Counted from the stretch's first letter, positions 8,854-18,886 are shown. The stretch is DNA of 64,000 bases from CAWAND01 sp963797485 (GCA_963797485.1 CAWCPF010000003.1:124001-188000), one strand, 5' to 3'. The notes: generated by a model not told the origin, from the letters alone. Translations and numbers: made by a program.

Positions 8854-9862
8854 TCAGTTGGAAGGTGGGGCAAAGCCGACCTCGGATAAATCGCCGACAT
8901 TCAGCGTGCGGTAGCGGTCGGTGACGCGGGCGTCGCGCCCAATGACCGAATCGGTGAGCACGCTGTCCTGGATCTGGGAACCGGCGTCGATGATCGACTC
9001 GCGGATCAGGGAGTGTGCAATGATGCAGTCCGGGCCGATGCTGACATGCGGGCCGAGCACGGCCTGGGTGATGGTGGCCGACGGATCCACGAAGACGGGC
9101 GGCACGATCACCACCCCCTCCCGCTGGCGAGCTTGGGCGGAGTTATCTCGTCCATGATCCAACAGGTAGCGGTTGGTCTCCAGCAGCGCGCTGGGCTTGC
9201 CGCAGTCCTGCCAGACGTCGACGCGCTCGACGCGCATCTTGAGGCCGTCTTCCAGCAGGATGTTTATGGCATCCGTCAGGTAATACTCGCCCCCCAGGTC
9301 CTTGCCGGCCTGCATCTGGCGCTCGATGGCGCCGAGCAGGTCGCGGGCCTCGGAGAAGTAGTAGAAACCGACGACGGCCAGGTTATTGCTGGTGTCCTGT
9401 GGCTTCTCGATCAGACGCGTCACCTGGCCCGCGGCAGCCAACTCGGCCACCCCGAATCGCCTGGGGTCAGGCACTTCCTTGACCCAGGCGACAGCCTCGG
9501 ATACCTCGGAGGCCAGTTTGGAGAGATCGGTTTCGATGAGCGTGTCGACAAAGACCATCAGCATTGGACCTTCCAGCCCCTCCCGGGCGAGCCAGATGGC
9601 ATGCGATTGGCCGAGCATCTCAGGCTGCTCCACGTAGCGCGTGACCAGGTGCGGATAGGCTTCGTCTACATAGGCCTGGATTTGTTCGCCCAGGTAACCC
9701 ACGATGAAAACGACCTCATCCACCTGCGGCAGTCCGGCAAACATGTCCAGCACATGGCCGAGCACCGGCTTGCCGGCAACCGTTACCAGCGGCTTGGGCT
9801 TGGACCACGTGTGCGGGCGGAGGGCGCGTGCCGAATCCAGCGGTAGGGATCACGATCCTCAT
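8854..9862 (-). CDS. Sugar-phosphate nucleotidyltransferase with left-handed beta-helix tail (frameshifted near its start)
   Basis: Nucleotidyltransferase that should activate a sugar 1-phosphate with NTP. The signature loop MRIVIPTAGFGTR is read from ATG 9862; one extra C in a CCC run at 9822-9824 breaks the frame, and correction gives LRPHTWSKPKPLVTVAGKPVLGHVLD followed by the long frame (VFIVGYLGEQI, GEYYLTDAINILLEDG, VWQDCGKP). The C-terminus has hexapeptide-like repeats (ATITQAVLGPHVSIGPDCIIAHSLIRESIIDAGSQI). Its ATG overlaps the corrected gatA stop by four bases (ATGA). The product sugar is unknown. Confidence 0.85.
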
Positions 9863-11331
9863 AGGGAAGGCCGCTCCTTGTGCCATTCGGTCACCGATTG
9901 GTAGGCGTGCGCCGCCCGAAAGAAGTCGGCTCGTTGAGCGGTGCGCCAAGCAACTGCATGCCGATCGGGAGGTGCTGCGCGTCGAAACCGACCGGGAACG
10001 CCAGCCCTGGCACCCCGGCCAGGTTGGCGGGCAGCGTGAACACATCTTCAAGATACATCGACAGCGGGTCGTCGCCGTGTTGGCCGATGGTGAAGGCCGT
10101 GGTGGGGGTGATGGGGCAAGCGATGACGTCCACGCGCTCGAAGGCCGCCTCGAAGTCGGCTTTGATAAGGGTGCGGACGCGCTGGGCCTGGCCGTAGTAT
10201 GCGTCGTAGTAGCCGGCCGACAAGGCATACGTCCCCAGCATAATGCGGCGCTTGACCTCCGGGCCAAACAGGGTGCCGCGCGTCGCCAGATAGCTCTCCA
10301 TCAGGTCTGCCGCCTCGGCGCGCGGGCCGTAGCGCACCCCGTCGAAGCGCGCCAGGTTGGCGGAGGCCTCGGATGGCGCCACCAGGTAGTAGACCGGCAA
10401 GGCCAGGTCGGTATGCGGCAGGCTGACATTCTCGACCGTGGCGCCAAGCTCCTCGAGCACCGCGACGGCCTTGCGCACGGCGTTGGCGATGGCCGGCTGA
10501 AGCCCTTCGATGAAGTACTCCTCGGGCACACCCACGCGCAGGCCGTCCACGCTGGCGTTGGCCAGGTCGATCGACGGCGCCGGATCGCGCCGCGAGGTCG
10601 AGTTCGAGTGGGTCGTGGCCGGCCATGAGCGCGAACGCCGGCGCCAGGTCGGCCGCCGAGTGGGCCAGGCCTCCGACCACGTCCAGGGAAGAGCCGTAGG
10701 CGATCAAACCATAGCGCGACACTCGCCCATAGGAGGGCTTGATGCCGGTCACTCCGCAGAAGGCGGCCGGTTGGCGAATCGAGCCGCCGGTGTCGCTCCC
10801 CAGCGCCAGCGCGCAGAAGCCGGCCGCCACCGCCGCCGCCGAGCCCCCGGAAGACCCGCCCGGCACACGCGTCACATCCCATGGATTGTGCGTCGGACCG
10901 TAAGCCGAGTTTTCGGTGGATGAGCCCATGGCGAATTCGTCGGTGTTGGTCTTGCCCACCATCACCAGGCCAGCGTCCATCAGGCGGCGCACGCTGGTGG
11001 CGGTGTAGGTGGGCTTGAAGCCTTCCAGAATGCGTGACCCGGCGGTGGCTTGGACGCCCTCCACGCACAGCACGTCTTTGACGGCCGCCGGGACGCCACA
11101 CAGCAAGGACGGCGGCTCGCCGCCGTTCTTCCGCCAGGCCCCCAGGCGGCGGTCGGCGGCCTCGGCTTGCTCGTGCGCCAGCTCGCGAGTCAGCGCCAGG
11201 AACGCGTGCAGCGCGCCGTCGTGGGCTTCAATCCGGTCGAAGCAGGCTTGGGCAAGTTCGACGGCCGAGAACTCGCCGTCGCGCAGGCCTTTGGCGGCTT
11301 CGAGCAGGGTCAGGCGTTGTGGGGGAAGCAT
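9859..11331 (-). CDS. gatA: Glutamyl-tRNA(Gln) amidotransferase subunit A, two frameshifts
   Basis: Amidase subunit of GatCAB that releases ammonia from glutamine. The Ser-cis-Ser-Lys triad regions are present: GVPAAVKDVLCVEG with the lysine, VPGGSSGGSAAAVAAG and GSDTGGSIRQPAAFCG. The frame is lost after MAGHDPLE because of an extra base near 10603; correction gives DPLDSTSRRDPAPSIDLANASVDGLRVG. A second indel (a missing base near 9923) truncates the end; correction gives a terminal AYQSVTEWHKERPSL and stop at 9859. It lies 24 bases after gatC. Two independent one-base errors in one essential gene argue for poor consensus quality. Confidence 0.9.
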
Positions 11332-11355
11332 GCAAACCAGAATGGGCCGGACGGG

Positions 11356-11652
11356 TCAGGATCCGGCATCCAGCACCGGAGGCACACGGTACATGCCTTC
11401 AGCCACAGCCGGAGCGTTGGACAGCAGGTCTGCCGCCGGCGTCGACGGCCGGACGGTGTCCGGCCGCAGCGGCGCCGTCAACGGCAGCACGCTGGCCGTC
11501 GGCGGCAGGTGGCTGGTGTCGACCGCCTGCAGGCGGGCCACATGCTCGAGGATGTCGGACAATTGCGCGGCGAAGCGCTCTTCCTCGGCCGGGGTCAGCT
11601 GCAGGCGAGCCAGACGGGCGATATGCCGGACATCTTCCAGGGTGAGCGCCAT
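11356..11652 (-). CDS. gatC: Aspartyl/glutamyl-tRNA amidotransferase subunit C
   Basis: Small subunit of 98 residues that wraps around GatA and stabilises the GatCAB complex. It shows the family N-terminus MALTLEDVRHIARLARLQLTPAEEERFAAQL and the C-terminal LRPDTVRPS...LLSNAPAVAEGMYRVPPVL. It is the first gene of the minus-strand run and has its own TATAAT. Transcription would start only three or four bases before the ATG, so the message is nearly leaderless. Confidence 0.93.
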   Translation of the reverse strand: MALTLEDVRHIARLARLQLTPAEEERFAAQLSDILEHVARLQAVDTSHLPPTASVLPLTAPLRPDTVRPSTPAADLLSNAPAVAEGMYRVPPVLDAGS

Positions 11653-11662
11653 GCTGTCGTCG

Positions 11663-11750
11663 ATTATAGCAGAGCGACGCGTGCGAGGCGCTTTCAGAGC
11701 TGCGGCTGGTCGCGCTGGTTGAGAAACCGCTGGGATCGATAGAATATAAT
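11663..11750. promoter_or_regulatory. Divergent promoters for gatC (minus) and the ABC exporter (plus)
   Basis: The intergenic space carries TATAAT on the minus strand at 11668-11663, ten bases before the gatC ATG, and TATAAT on the plus strand at 11745-11750, about 46 bases before the ABC ATPase start. The -35 elements are weak for both. The plus-strand message would have a leader containing GGAG just before the TTG start. Confidence 0.55.
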
Positions 11751-11795
11751 GATCCGGCCCGAGCCCAGCGACAAGCCAAGCGGAGACGAAGCCCG

Positions 11796-12767
11796 TTGAA
11801 GGCCATTGAAGTCGAGCACCTGCGCAGGGTCTACAAAGTCACCCTGGGCGTCATTCGACGCAAAACCAAGGAAGTCGTGGCCGTTGAAGACGTCTCGTTC
11901 GAGGTCTCCAACGGCGAGCTGTTCGGCCTGCTCGGCCCCAATGGGGCCGGCAAGACCACGACGGTTAAGATGCTCACCACGCTGTTGCTTCCGACGGCCG
12001 GCTCCGTCCGGGTGCTCGGCAGTGACGTGGTGGCCCACCCGAACGAGATCCGGTCCCGGATTGGCTTCATCTTTGGCGGTGAGCGCGGCCTGTACTGGCG
12101 CTTGTCCGGCACCGACAACCTGCGCTACTTTGCCAGCCTGTACCACGTCGATCCGAACGTCTCCGCCCAACGCATCCCCTATCTGCTTGAAATGGTCGGA
12201 CTCAGCACCCGCAGCAACGAAAAGGTCGAGGGTTACTCGCGGGGCATGAAGCAGCGCTTGCACATCGCCCGCACCCTGCTCCACGACCCGGAGGTGCTCT
12301 TCCTGGATGAGCCCACCATCGGTTTGGACCCGGTTGGCGCACGCGAACTCAGGCAGGTGGTGCGCAATCTGCAGTCCGAGTCCAAAACCATCTTGCTGAC
12401 GACGCACTACATGTTCGAAGCCAACTCACTGTGCGATCGGATTGCCGTCATCAATCATGGACGCATTGTGGCCCTGGACACGCCGGAGGGGCTCAAGCGC
12501 AACGTAAGCGACCTGTCGGTGATCGAGATCGAAGTCTACGGCGTGGCGGACGAGACCGTGGAGCGGCTGCGTCGCGTCGCCTCGGTGGCAGCGGTGTCGG
12601 TCGAAGACCGCGACCAGAAGCAGGCGCTTTTGGTCCATTCGCCGCTTGGATCAGAGGCCGTGCCCGGCCTGCTGTCGGAATTGAACGGGATCCGGGTGGG
12701 GAAGGTATCTGTCAGAGAACCGACCCTGGAGGATGCTTACGTGCGGTTGGTGGGGGAATCCGGCTGA
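11796..12767 (+). CDS. ABC-2 type exporter, ATP-binding protein
   Basis: ATPase of 323 residues. Walker A is GPNGAGKTT (about residues 47-55), the signature is YSRGMKQRLHIARTL and Walker B is VLFLDEPTIGLDP, followed by the TTHYM switch histidine. The C-terminal extension after about residue 235 is typical of DrrA/NatA-like drug, antibiotic or polysaccharide exporters. Start TTG 11796 is preceded by GGAGACGAAGCC. Its stop overlaps the start of the first permease (TGATG), indicating translational coupling. Substrate unknown. Confidence 0.92.
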   Translation: MKAIEVEHLRRVYKVTLGVIRRKTKEVVAVEDVSFEVSNGELFGLLGPNGAGKTTTVKMLTTLLLPTAGSVRVLGSDVVAHPNEIRSRIGFIFGGERGLYWRLSGTDNLRYFASLYHVDPNVSAQRIPYLLEMVGLSTRSNEKVEGYSRGMKQRLHIARTLLHDPEVLFLDEPTIGLDPVGARELRQVVRNLQSESKTILLTTHYMFEANSLCDRIAVINHGRIVALDTPEGLKRNVSDLSVIEIEVYGVADETVERLRRVASVAAVSVEDRDQKQALLVHSPLGSEAVPGLLSELNGIRVGKVSVREPTLEDAYVRLVGESG

Positions 12768-13600
12768 TGGCTGGCGCCGCAGGAGAGCTCGCCCCGGCCA
12801 GACACCGCCAGTCGGCCCTGGTGGCCAATCTGCGCGTGGTGGCGGCGGCGTTCGAGATGGCGCTCAAGCAGGCCGCCACGGACGGGTTCATCATCTTCGG
12901 CGTGTTCGTCCAGCCTTTGATCATCGCGCTGCTTGGACTGTACATGTTGCGCGAGCGAGGCGGGGACTACGCCATCTTCGTGGTGGTGGGCAGCGGCCTG
13001 ACCGGCTTGTGGAGCAGCCTGCTGTTTGTCAGCGGATCGGCCCTCAGCGACGAGCGCTGGAGCGGCACGCTGGAGAGCCTGGTGGGGATGCCCACGCCCT
13101 CGAGGTCGTCGTGTTCGGCAAGAATCTGGCGTATGTGATCCAGTCCCTGAGTTCGATGATCATCGCCTATTTGCTGGCCTCGTTGCTGTTCGGCTACACG
13201 TTGAAGGTCGCTCAGCCCGGACTGTTCGTCGTCTCCGTGATTTTCACCACCGCTTCTTTTGTGTGCTTTGGGCTGTTGCTGGCGCCCATGTTTGTTGCCA
13301 ACCCCGACATCCGCCAATTCGTCAACGCGCTCGAGTATCCGATGTATATCCTGGGCGGGTTCCTGTTCCCGATCGCGCTCTTGCCCGGCTGGACGACGCC
13401 CTTGAGCTATCTCCTGGCCCCGTATTGGGCGGCGCAGGCGCTGCACGCTGCCTCGGCGGGCACGGCCACGCTGTCGGTCCTGGCGGTCGACTGGGGATGC
13501 ATGCTGCTGCTGGGGGCGCTCTACCTGCTCATTTCGCGCTGGCTGTTCCGGGTTTTTCTGCGCAAGGCCCGTCAGGATGCCACGCTTGAGTTCTTTTTAA
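12767..13600 (+). CDS. ABC-2 type transporter permease, interrupted by one or two frameshifts
   Basis: Integral membrane subunit. The first frame reads through FIIFGVFVQPLIIALLGLYML and LESLVGMPTP, then breaks. One missing C in the run near 13097 restores LEVVVFGKNLAYVIQSLSSMIIAYLLASLLFG and further helices to FLFPIALLPGWTTPLSYL, giving about six membrane segments. The open frame then runs 124 bases into the next gene; a TAA at 13598-13600 after a T5 run would end the protein at LEFF if one T is extra, which leaves a normal gap to the next gene, so I end it there. The start ATG overlaps the ATPase stop. Confidence 0.78.
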
Positions 13601-13630
13601 TAGAAGCGACCCCGCCATGCAGGGGGAAAC

Positions 13631-14452
13631 ATGAGCGTGAAAGCCCCACCGCTTCACCGCGTGGCGGCCAACGTCCGCATCTTCTTCCAGGGTGCATACC
13701 TGTCGTATGTCGCCCTGTTCACCTGGTTCAGCCCGATGAACTACCTGGCATCTAAGATCATCATGCCGCTGGGCCAGATCCTGTTCTTCACCCTTCTCGG
13801 CACCTATGCCACCGGTGAAGCATCCGCCAGCTTTTACGTTATTGGGAACGCCGTGCAGCTGGCGGCCGTCAGCGGGGTCTATGGTGTGACCATGAGCATC
13901 GGGGGGGACCGCTGGACGGGGACCTTGCCTTACCTCTTCGGGGCCCCAGCCAACCGCCTGTCCATGTTCCTGGGCCGAGCCGCCATCCACGTGGTCGATG
14001 GCATGGTCGGGGTGGGCATCGGGCTGGGCTGGGGGGTGCTTCTGCTCGGGCTTGACCTCTCCAAGACCGATCCCCTGGCGCTGATTCTGACCGTCTTGGC
14101 CGTGGCCTTCAGCACCTCGGGGCTGGGGCTGATGCTTGGCAGCGTGAGCCTGATCACGGTCAACGTGATGTTCATCAACAACCTGATCTACTTCCTGCTG
14201 CTGATCTTCTCTGGCTCCAACCTGGACCTGACCAAGCTCCCGGCGGTTATGCAGGCCGTCTCGAGCGCCATCCCCCTGAGCCGCGGCATCACCGCCGCCC
14301 GGTTGATCATCGCCGGGGGAAGCCTGGCTGAGGTGGCCCCGCTGCTGGTCCAAGAGGTGGCCATTGGCACGTTGTACGCCCTGGTCGGCTACTTCATGTT
14401 CCGCTGGTTCGAAAACCAGGCCAAACGGCGGGGCAGTCTGGAAGTCGTCTAG
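13631..14452 (+). CDS. ABC-2 type transporter permease (second subunit)
   Basis: Membrane protein of 273 residues with about six hydrophobic segments, including YLSYVALFTWFSPMNYLASKIIM, LGRAAIHVVDGMVGVGIGLGW and FINNLIYFLLLIFSGSNL; the last contains the short periplasmic motif typical of ABC-2 permeases. GGGGGA precedes ATG 13631. Together with the preceding permease it would form a heterodimeric channel powered by the upstream ATPase. Nothing points to a particular substrate. Confidence 0.85.
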   Translation: MSVKAPPLHRVAANVRIFFQGAYLSYVALFTWFSPMNYLASKIIMPLGQILFFTLLGTYATGEASASFYVIGNAVQLAAVSGVYGVTMSIGGDRWTGTLPYLFGAPANRLSMFLGRAAIHVVDGMVGVGIGLGWGVLLLGLDLSKTDPLALILTVLAVAFSTSGLGLMLGSVSLITVNVMFINNLIYFLLLIFSGSNLDLTKLPAVMQAVSSAIPLSRGITAARLIIAGGSLAEVAPLLVQEVAIGTLYALVGYFMFRWFENQAKRRGSLEVV

Positions 14453-14458
14453 CCCCAA

Positions 14459-14482
14459 GGTTTGTGAAACGCTTCACAAACC
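14459..14482. terminator. Perfect inverted repeat between convergent genes, also a TGTGA-N6-TCACA site
   Basis: Arms GGTTTGTGAA and TTCACAAACC flank the loop ACGC. It lies between the stops of the permease and of the lamin-tail gene, so it could act as a bidirectional transcription stop, although no T-run follows. It also fits the operator-like motif found at other sites in the window. Confidence 0.5.
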
Positions 14483-14513
14483 GCCCTGAAGACGCCGGCG
14501 TCTCCCGCACGGC

Positions 14514-16488
14514 CTAGCGGCACTCCCCCAACCCCAACGACCACCACCAACGGATGATCTCCGGCCGCCTGGCCGGACGGCTCAACCGCGGCCAGGGCAG
14601 ACCCCCGGCCGGGCACGAATGCGGGGCGAGGATGGGCACAGTCTCGAGTTCAATCTCGGGTTCAACAAATATTACGTTCGGCTCCCCCGGAGTGGGCCAC
14701 AAGCCGTAGGCGAGATGATTGGACCCGTCCGGCAGCCGCCCGTACGATAGGTTGTAGGCGCGGACGCTGAGGTAGCTGATCTGGTCGACGACGCGACCGT
14801 CCGGAGACAGGAGACGAACGCTGTCCCCGCCATCGTTCAGGGCGATATGCAGCCTGGAGCGGAAGAACGCCATCCGGCTCTGTGCCGGGAGAGTAATCGC
14901 CGGCAGATCATGGGGCCGGGACCCGCCGTCGGCGATGTCATCCAGCCACCAGCCTTTGAGGAACACGTCACCCGGGCCGCGGTTGTAGAGCTCGATGAAT
15001 TCGTCGGCGGTCGAGACCCCGCCGGTGCCCTCCCAGTCGTAGTGCGGCCGGATCAGGACCTCATTGATCACCAGCGCGCCGGGGATCCAGGTGGCGGTCG
15101 GCGTGGGGAACGCCTGCGAATTGATGCCTTTGGGAGTGCCCCGGATGGCCTGGCCCGAGGCATCATGGCCCAAACCGAAGTATCCCGTGAAGGTCGCCCA
15201 GTCACCGGAGCCGGGCTTCCGCTCCATGCTGGCCCGGCGGTCGGCATCCCCGGCCGGCCAGGCGCCGCCATCCTGATTGGCCGCGTCGATGACCCGGCCG
15301 GTGGCGTCCATCAGGGTCAACGTCTCCCCGCTGTTGCTCAATCCCCCGCTGTATATTTGATCCGCCGGGATGTCGCCAATCGTGTGATCGTCGGTTCGCT
15401 CGAGCAGGAAGTAGCCCGAGGCGGGAAGGCTCCCGTCCAAGCTGACATCTAGATCATGCCCGTCGGTTAGACGCCAGCCGGACAGGGAGAGCCCCGTGTC
15501 CGAGGCGTTGTAGAGTTCGATCCACTCGTCTGAGGTCGAGGCGCGGGTGCCCGCCCAGGCGACCTCGTTGATGATCACGCCTCCCGGAGCGGCTGGCGAA
15601 GGCGAGACGGCTGGGCTTGGGGTTGGGCTGGGCGATGCGGTCGCAGTGTGTGTGACCGGCGGGGGAGCAAACGTGTTGGCCGCCCTGGGGCTCCCGGCCA
15701 CGGGGAGACCGGAGGCGTCATGGGCCGGCCCCGGCGCGCTCGGTGCCCCAATCCCCGGCTTCATCGCCCGCGCCCCTGCGCGCCATGCTGGCGCGGGAGG
15801 CCGAGTCGCCCGCCGGCCAGGCGCCCCCGGCATGATTGGCCGTGTCCACGGTGCTTGCGGCGGCGCTGGTCAAGACCAGGGCTTCACCGGCGTTCGATAG
15901 CCCGCCGGTATAAATCTGATCGGCATCCACGTCACCGACGGTTGAGTCGTCGGTGCGCTCCAAAAGGAAAAACCCCGAGCTCGGAATCCGGCCGGCGAGC
16001 AGGATGTCGATGTCGGCGCCATCGGTGAGCCGCCAGCCGTTCAAATCGACCGCCTCCGGGCCATAGTTGTAAAGCTCGATCCATTCGTCAAAGGCGCTCG
16101 ACAGGGTGCCGGCCCAGGCGACTTCGTTGATGCGAAGGGTCGCGGGTGCAGGCGCCGGGGGAGATGTTGAACTGGCGGTCGGAGTGGCGGTGGACGAGGG
16201 AGCGGCCTCCAAAGAAGGGCTTGGCGAGGGACTCCAGGTTGGAGATGGCGTGGGCGATTGAGGTTCAGTGGGTGAGGAGGAGGCGGTTGGCGGCCCCGTT
16301 TCCGTGGCCGTCGCCTCGGGTGGGTTGGTGGGCGGGGGTGTGTCTGTCGCGGTTGGAAGCGGTGTGCCGGTGGCGGTGAGGGTTGGCTCCTGGAGCCGGG
16401 GCATGGCCTCTGATCCAGACGGCCAAAAGACAAGCCCGGCCCACAGGATTATAGAGGCCGGGACGACAAGTCCATGAGGCTGGGCCAT
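14514..16488 (-). CDS. Secreted protein with three lamin-tail domains, one frameshift
   Basis: Reconstructed protein of about 657 residues. It has a hydrophobic N-terminal segment (VVPASIILWAGLVFWP), a long Thr/Pro/Ser linker, and three LTD (lamin-tail) Ig-like domains opening with RINEVAWAGTLSSAFDEWIELYN, IINEVAWAGTRASTSDEWIELYN and VINEVLIRPHY...ADEFIELYN. Each carries the GWRLTDG or GWWLDD and FFLLERTDD strands. One extra base in the CCCC run at 15729-15732 separates domain 1 from the linker to domain 2; correction gives ERAGPAHDASGLPVAGSP. LTD proteins are usually extracellular, sometimes attached to nucleases or the cell surface; no enzymatic domain is visible here. The start has GGGGGAAAAGC before ATG 16488. 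Confidence 0.8.
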
Positions 16489-16527
16489 GCTTTTCCCCCC
16501 TTGAGACCCCGTTCATGAGACTTCAGT

Positions 16528-16533
16528 ACTATA
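16528..16533 (-). promoter_or_regulatory. Probable -10 box for the lamin-tail gene
   Basis: TATAGT on the minus strand, followed by about a 35-base leader that contains GGGGGA just before the ATG. No convincing -35 hexamer was found. Confidence 0.4.
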
Positions 16534-16569
16534 GAGGGCCGCAAGGCCCGATGTCAAGTGTCGGGGAAA

Positions 16570-16929
16570 TCAGCCGAAGTGCACCTCCACCAGCGGGCTG
16601 CCGGCGACCCGGCGCTCGATCTCCTCCGCCGAGCAATCGCCCTGGAACAGCCGGGTGAGGATTCGGCGCCGTTGCACCGGGTCGGTGATGGGCGTGGCGC
16701 GCGCCGGAAGATCGGCCCGGGCGGTTTGTTTGAGGTGGAAGGTGAAGTCTGGGTGGGCCAGCAGGTTGGCGTACCAGTGGCGCCTCCCGGGGGAGCCGGA
16801 GATGAAGGTGCGGCCGTCCAACCGGTAGAACCAGATTTCGATCCGGCGCGGCATACCGGTGCGCGCGCCGGTGGTCGTGATGTCGATGGTCTTGTCCTGG
16901 GCCAGGGCCCGTTGGATCAGGGGATCCAT
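16570..16929 (-). CDS. Deazaflavin (F420)-dependent nitroreductase family protein
   Basis: A 119-residue split-barrel protein. The text TTTGARTGMPRRIEIWFYRLDGRTFISGSPGRRHWYANLLAHPDFTFHLK matches the DDN/FGD-related F420-binding split barrel family (short nitroreductase-like). Family members use reduced F420 or other cofactors, which suggests the host may make F420. The gene starts 30 bases after the stop of the upstream reductase, so they may share a transcript. The substrate is unknown. Confidence 0.8.
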   Translation of the reverse strand: MDPLIQRALAQDKTIDITTTGARTGMPRRIEIWFYRLDGRTFISGSPGRRHWYANLLAHPDFTFHLKQTARADLPARATPITDPVQRRRILTRLFQGDCSAEEIERRVAGSPLVEVHFG

Positions 16930-16959
16930 CCGTCGGCCCGGCGCGGCTGGTTGGCGGCC

Positions 16960-18003
16960 TCAGCCGCCGGTCTCGCCGGCCATCTTCTCGCTCGAGTGGC
17001 CGGGGAAGACTTTGGCGCCCGGGTTGACGTACGTGAACGCGTAGTTGACCGCCACAGTGGCCTGGGCGTAGCCCATCACGATCAGGTTGAGCGGGTCCAA
17101 CCCGTCTTGCAGCGCCAGATCGCCGGCGGCGTAGATGCCGGGCAGGTTGGTCTCCATGCGGTTGTTGACTCGGACGTAGCGGCGGCCGATGGTGTCGATC
17201 CCCCATTCGCGGATCGGCCCCAGGTCGGCCTTGAATCCCAGGGCCAGGATCACCCCATCGACGTCGATGGTCTCGTCCTCGGGAGAGCGGTTATCAAAGA
17301 TGACTGCCCGCTCGACATGCCCATCGCCCTGCAGCTCCTTGACTTCATAGAAAGGTAGGACGCGCACGCTGGAGGCCATCAGCTTGGCGACCGAGGCCTC
17401 ATGGGCACGGAAGCCGTCCCGGCGGTGGACCAGGGTCACCGCCTCGGCGAGCGGCTCGATCGCCAGGGCCCAATCGACGGCGCTATCGCCGCCTCCGACG
17501 ATCAGCACGCGCTTGTGTCGGTAGGCCTCCAGGTCGGTGACATAGTACTCGACCCCCTTGCCCTCGAGCTTATCCACGCTCGGGTTGTCGAGCTTGACCG
17601 GCCGAAAGGCCCCGATACCGGCGGCGATCACGACCGCCTTGGTGAGATGGGTTTCACCGTCGGTGCCGATGGCGAAGCAGGTCTTGTCGCTCGGGCCGCC
17701 CGGGAGGGGCACCTGGGTCAGTGTCTGGGCCTGTTGGCCGAGCGCCAGGACCGTCCCCCAGCGAGAGCACTGTTTGACCAGGTTGACCACCAGCTCGCGG
17801 CCCACGATGGCCGGGAAGCCCGGGGTGTCGAAAATCACCTTCTCCGGGTAGAGCGCCGTGATCTGGCCGCCGGCTTGAGGCAGGGCATCCAGGAGTTTGC
17901 AGCGCATGCCGCGCATCCCGGCGTAGAAAGCGCCAAACAGGCCTGTGGGCCCGGCGCCGATCACGGTGATGTCGAAGACCTCAGGCTCTTGAGTGGGTGG
18001 CAT
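16960..18003 (-). CDS. NAD(P)/FAD-dependent oxidoreductase, ferredoxin-NADP reductase type 2-like
   Basis: A 347-residue flavoprotein of the thioredoxin reductase superfamily. FAD-binding VIGAGPTGLFGAF lies at the N-terminus, NADP-binding VLIVGGGDSAVDWA in the middle and GIYAAGDLA near the C-terminus. The redox-active CxxC of thioredoxin reductases is absent, and the N-terminal GGQITALYPEKVIFDTPGFP text matches the TrxR-like ferredoxin-NADP reductases (YumC type). It should transfer electrons between NADPH and a ferredoxin or flavodoxin. A TATAAT is present about 45 bases upstream of ATG 18003. Confidence 0.88.
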   Translation of the reverse strand: MPPTQEPEVFDITVIGAGPTGLFGAFYAGMRGMRCKLLDALPQAGGQITALYPEKVIFDTPGFPAIVGRELVVNLVKQCSRWGTVLALGQQAQTLTQVPLPGGPSDKTCFAIGTDGETHLTKAVVIAAGIGAFRPVKLDNPSVDKLEGKGVEYYVTDLEAYRHKRVLIVGGGDSAVDWALAIEPLAEAVTLVHRRDGFRAHEASVAKLMASSVRVLPFYEVKELQGDGHVERAVIFDNRSPEDETIDVDGVILALGFKADLGPIREWGIDTIGRRYVRVNNRMETNLPGIYAAGDLALQDGLDPLNLIVMGYAQATVAVNYAFTYVNPGAKVFPGHSSEKMAGETGG

Positions 18004-18045
18004 GAGGCGGGTGCCTAACTCCTTTGTTGGGCGGCCGGCGACGGC

Positions 18046-18051
18046 ATTATA
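18046..18051 (-). promoter_or_regulatory. -10 box for the ferredoxin-NADP reductase-like gene
   Basis: TATAAT on the minus strand between the rhomboid gene stop and the reductase start. The leader is about 35 to 40 bases and includes AAAGGAG, at 15 bases before the ATG, which is rather far for a ribosome binding site. Confidence 0.5.
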
Positions 18052-18094
18052 AGACCCGGATGGACTGTGTCAATCTCGGCGGGCCGGGCTGAGA

Positions 18095-18886
18095 TCAGCC
18101 ATTGAACGGGCTGTGTGCGGCCGCCAGGCTGAATGCCAGGATCAGCGCCGCCGCCAGGCCGGCCCGGGCCCACACCTGGTCCCAGCCGCGGCGATCGGTC
18201 CAGTGGGGTCCGGCGGGCGAAATCATAGCCACCTCAAAGCGTGGGCCGATGGTGTAGGCTAGGCTCAGACCGGCGATCAGTCCGCCCAAGTGCCCCCAGT
18301 TGTCAATCCCGGGCGACAGGCCAATCGCCAGATTGATGACAGCCACGAGTGCGATTTGCCTAAGTTGGACGCTGCCCGCCCGGCCAAAGATCTGGCGGTG
18401 CAGGAACAGGAATCCGCCCAGGGCGCCAAGAAGACCGAAGATGGCTCCCGAGGCGCCGACCGAAGGGGCGGTCGAAAAGGCCAGACTAAAAGCCACGCCG
18501 GCTATGCCGGACAACAGATAAACCGTGAGCATGCGCGGCAGCCCGAACAGCCGCTCGACCGGGGGGCCGACGACGTACAGGGAATACATGTTGACGCCGA
18601 AATGCAGGATCCCCACGTGCAAGAATATCGGGGTGACCAGGCGCCAAACCTCCCCCGCCGCAATCGCCGAATTGACCTTGGCGCCTAGAGCCAGCGGGAT
18701 GTCGCCGTAGGGCGTCAGGCTGGAGAGGGTCTGCAGCACGAACACGAACAGGGTGATTCCGATGATGCCGAAGGTCCCCGGCGAGGCGGCGATACGCGCC
18801 CGCAGCGGTATGGACGGCGGAACGGGCGGACGTGTCTGGGGTGGGTTGGGGTCGGGATGTGTATCGGCGGTAGGGGAGGCGTTCAA
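18095..18886 (-). CDS. Rhomboid family intramembrane serine protease
   Basis: A 263-residue polytopic membrane protein with a proline-rich cytoplasmic N-terminus. The rhomboid catalytic elements are visible: the oxyanion asparagine in HFGVNMYSL (N99), the nucleophile in VGASGAIFGLLG (S146) and the general-base histidine in DNWGHLGGLIAG (H199). It should cleave transmembrane substrates within the membrane. The start TTG 18886 overlaps the gmk stop (TTGA), so it is probably translated from the same message. Confidence 0.9.
   Translation of the reverse strand: MNASPTADTHPDPNPPQTRPPVPPSIPLRARIAASPGTFGIIGITLFVFVLQTLSSLTPYGDIPLALGAKVNSAIAAGEVWRLVTPIFLHVGILHFGVNMYSLYVVGPPVERLFGLPRMLTVYLLSGIAGVAFSLAFSTAPSVGASGAIFGLLGALGGFLFLHRQIFGRAGSVQLRQIALVAVINLAIGLSPGIDNWGHLGGLIAGLSLAYTIGPRFEVAMISPAGPHWTDRRGWDQVWARAGLAAALILAFSLAAAHSPFNG

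Noticed and set aside
13529..14458. Minus-strand open frame of 309 codons rich in Gln, His and Asp
   Set aside because: Antisense to the second ABC permease, which has clear membrane helices; the composition is that of a shadow frame.
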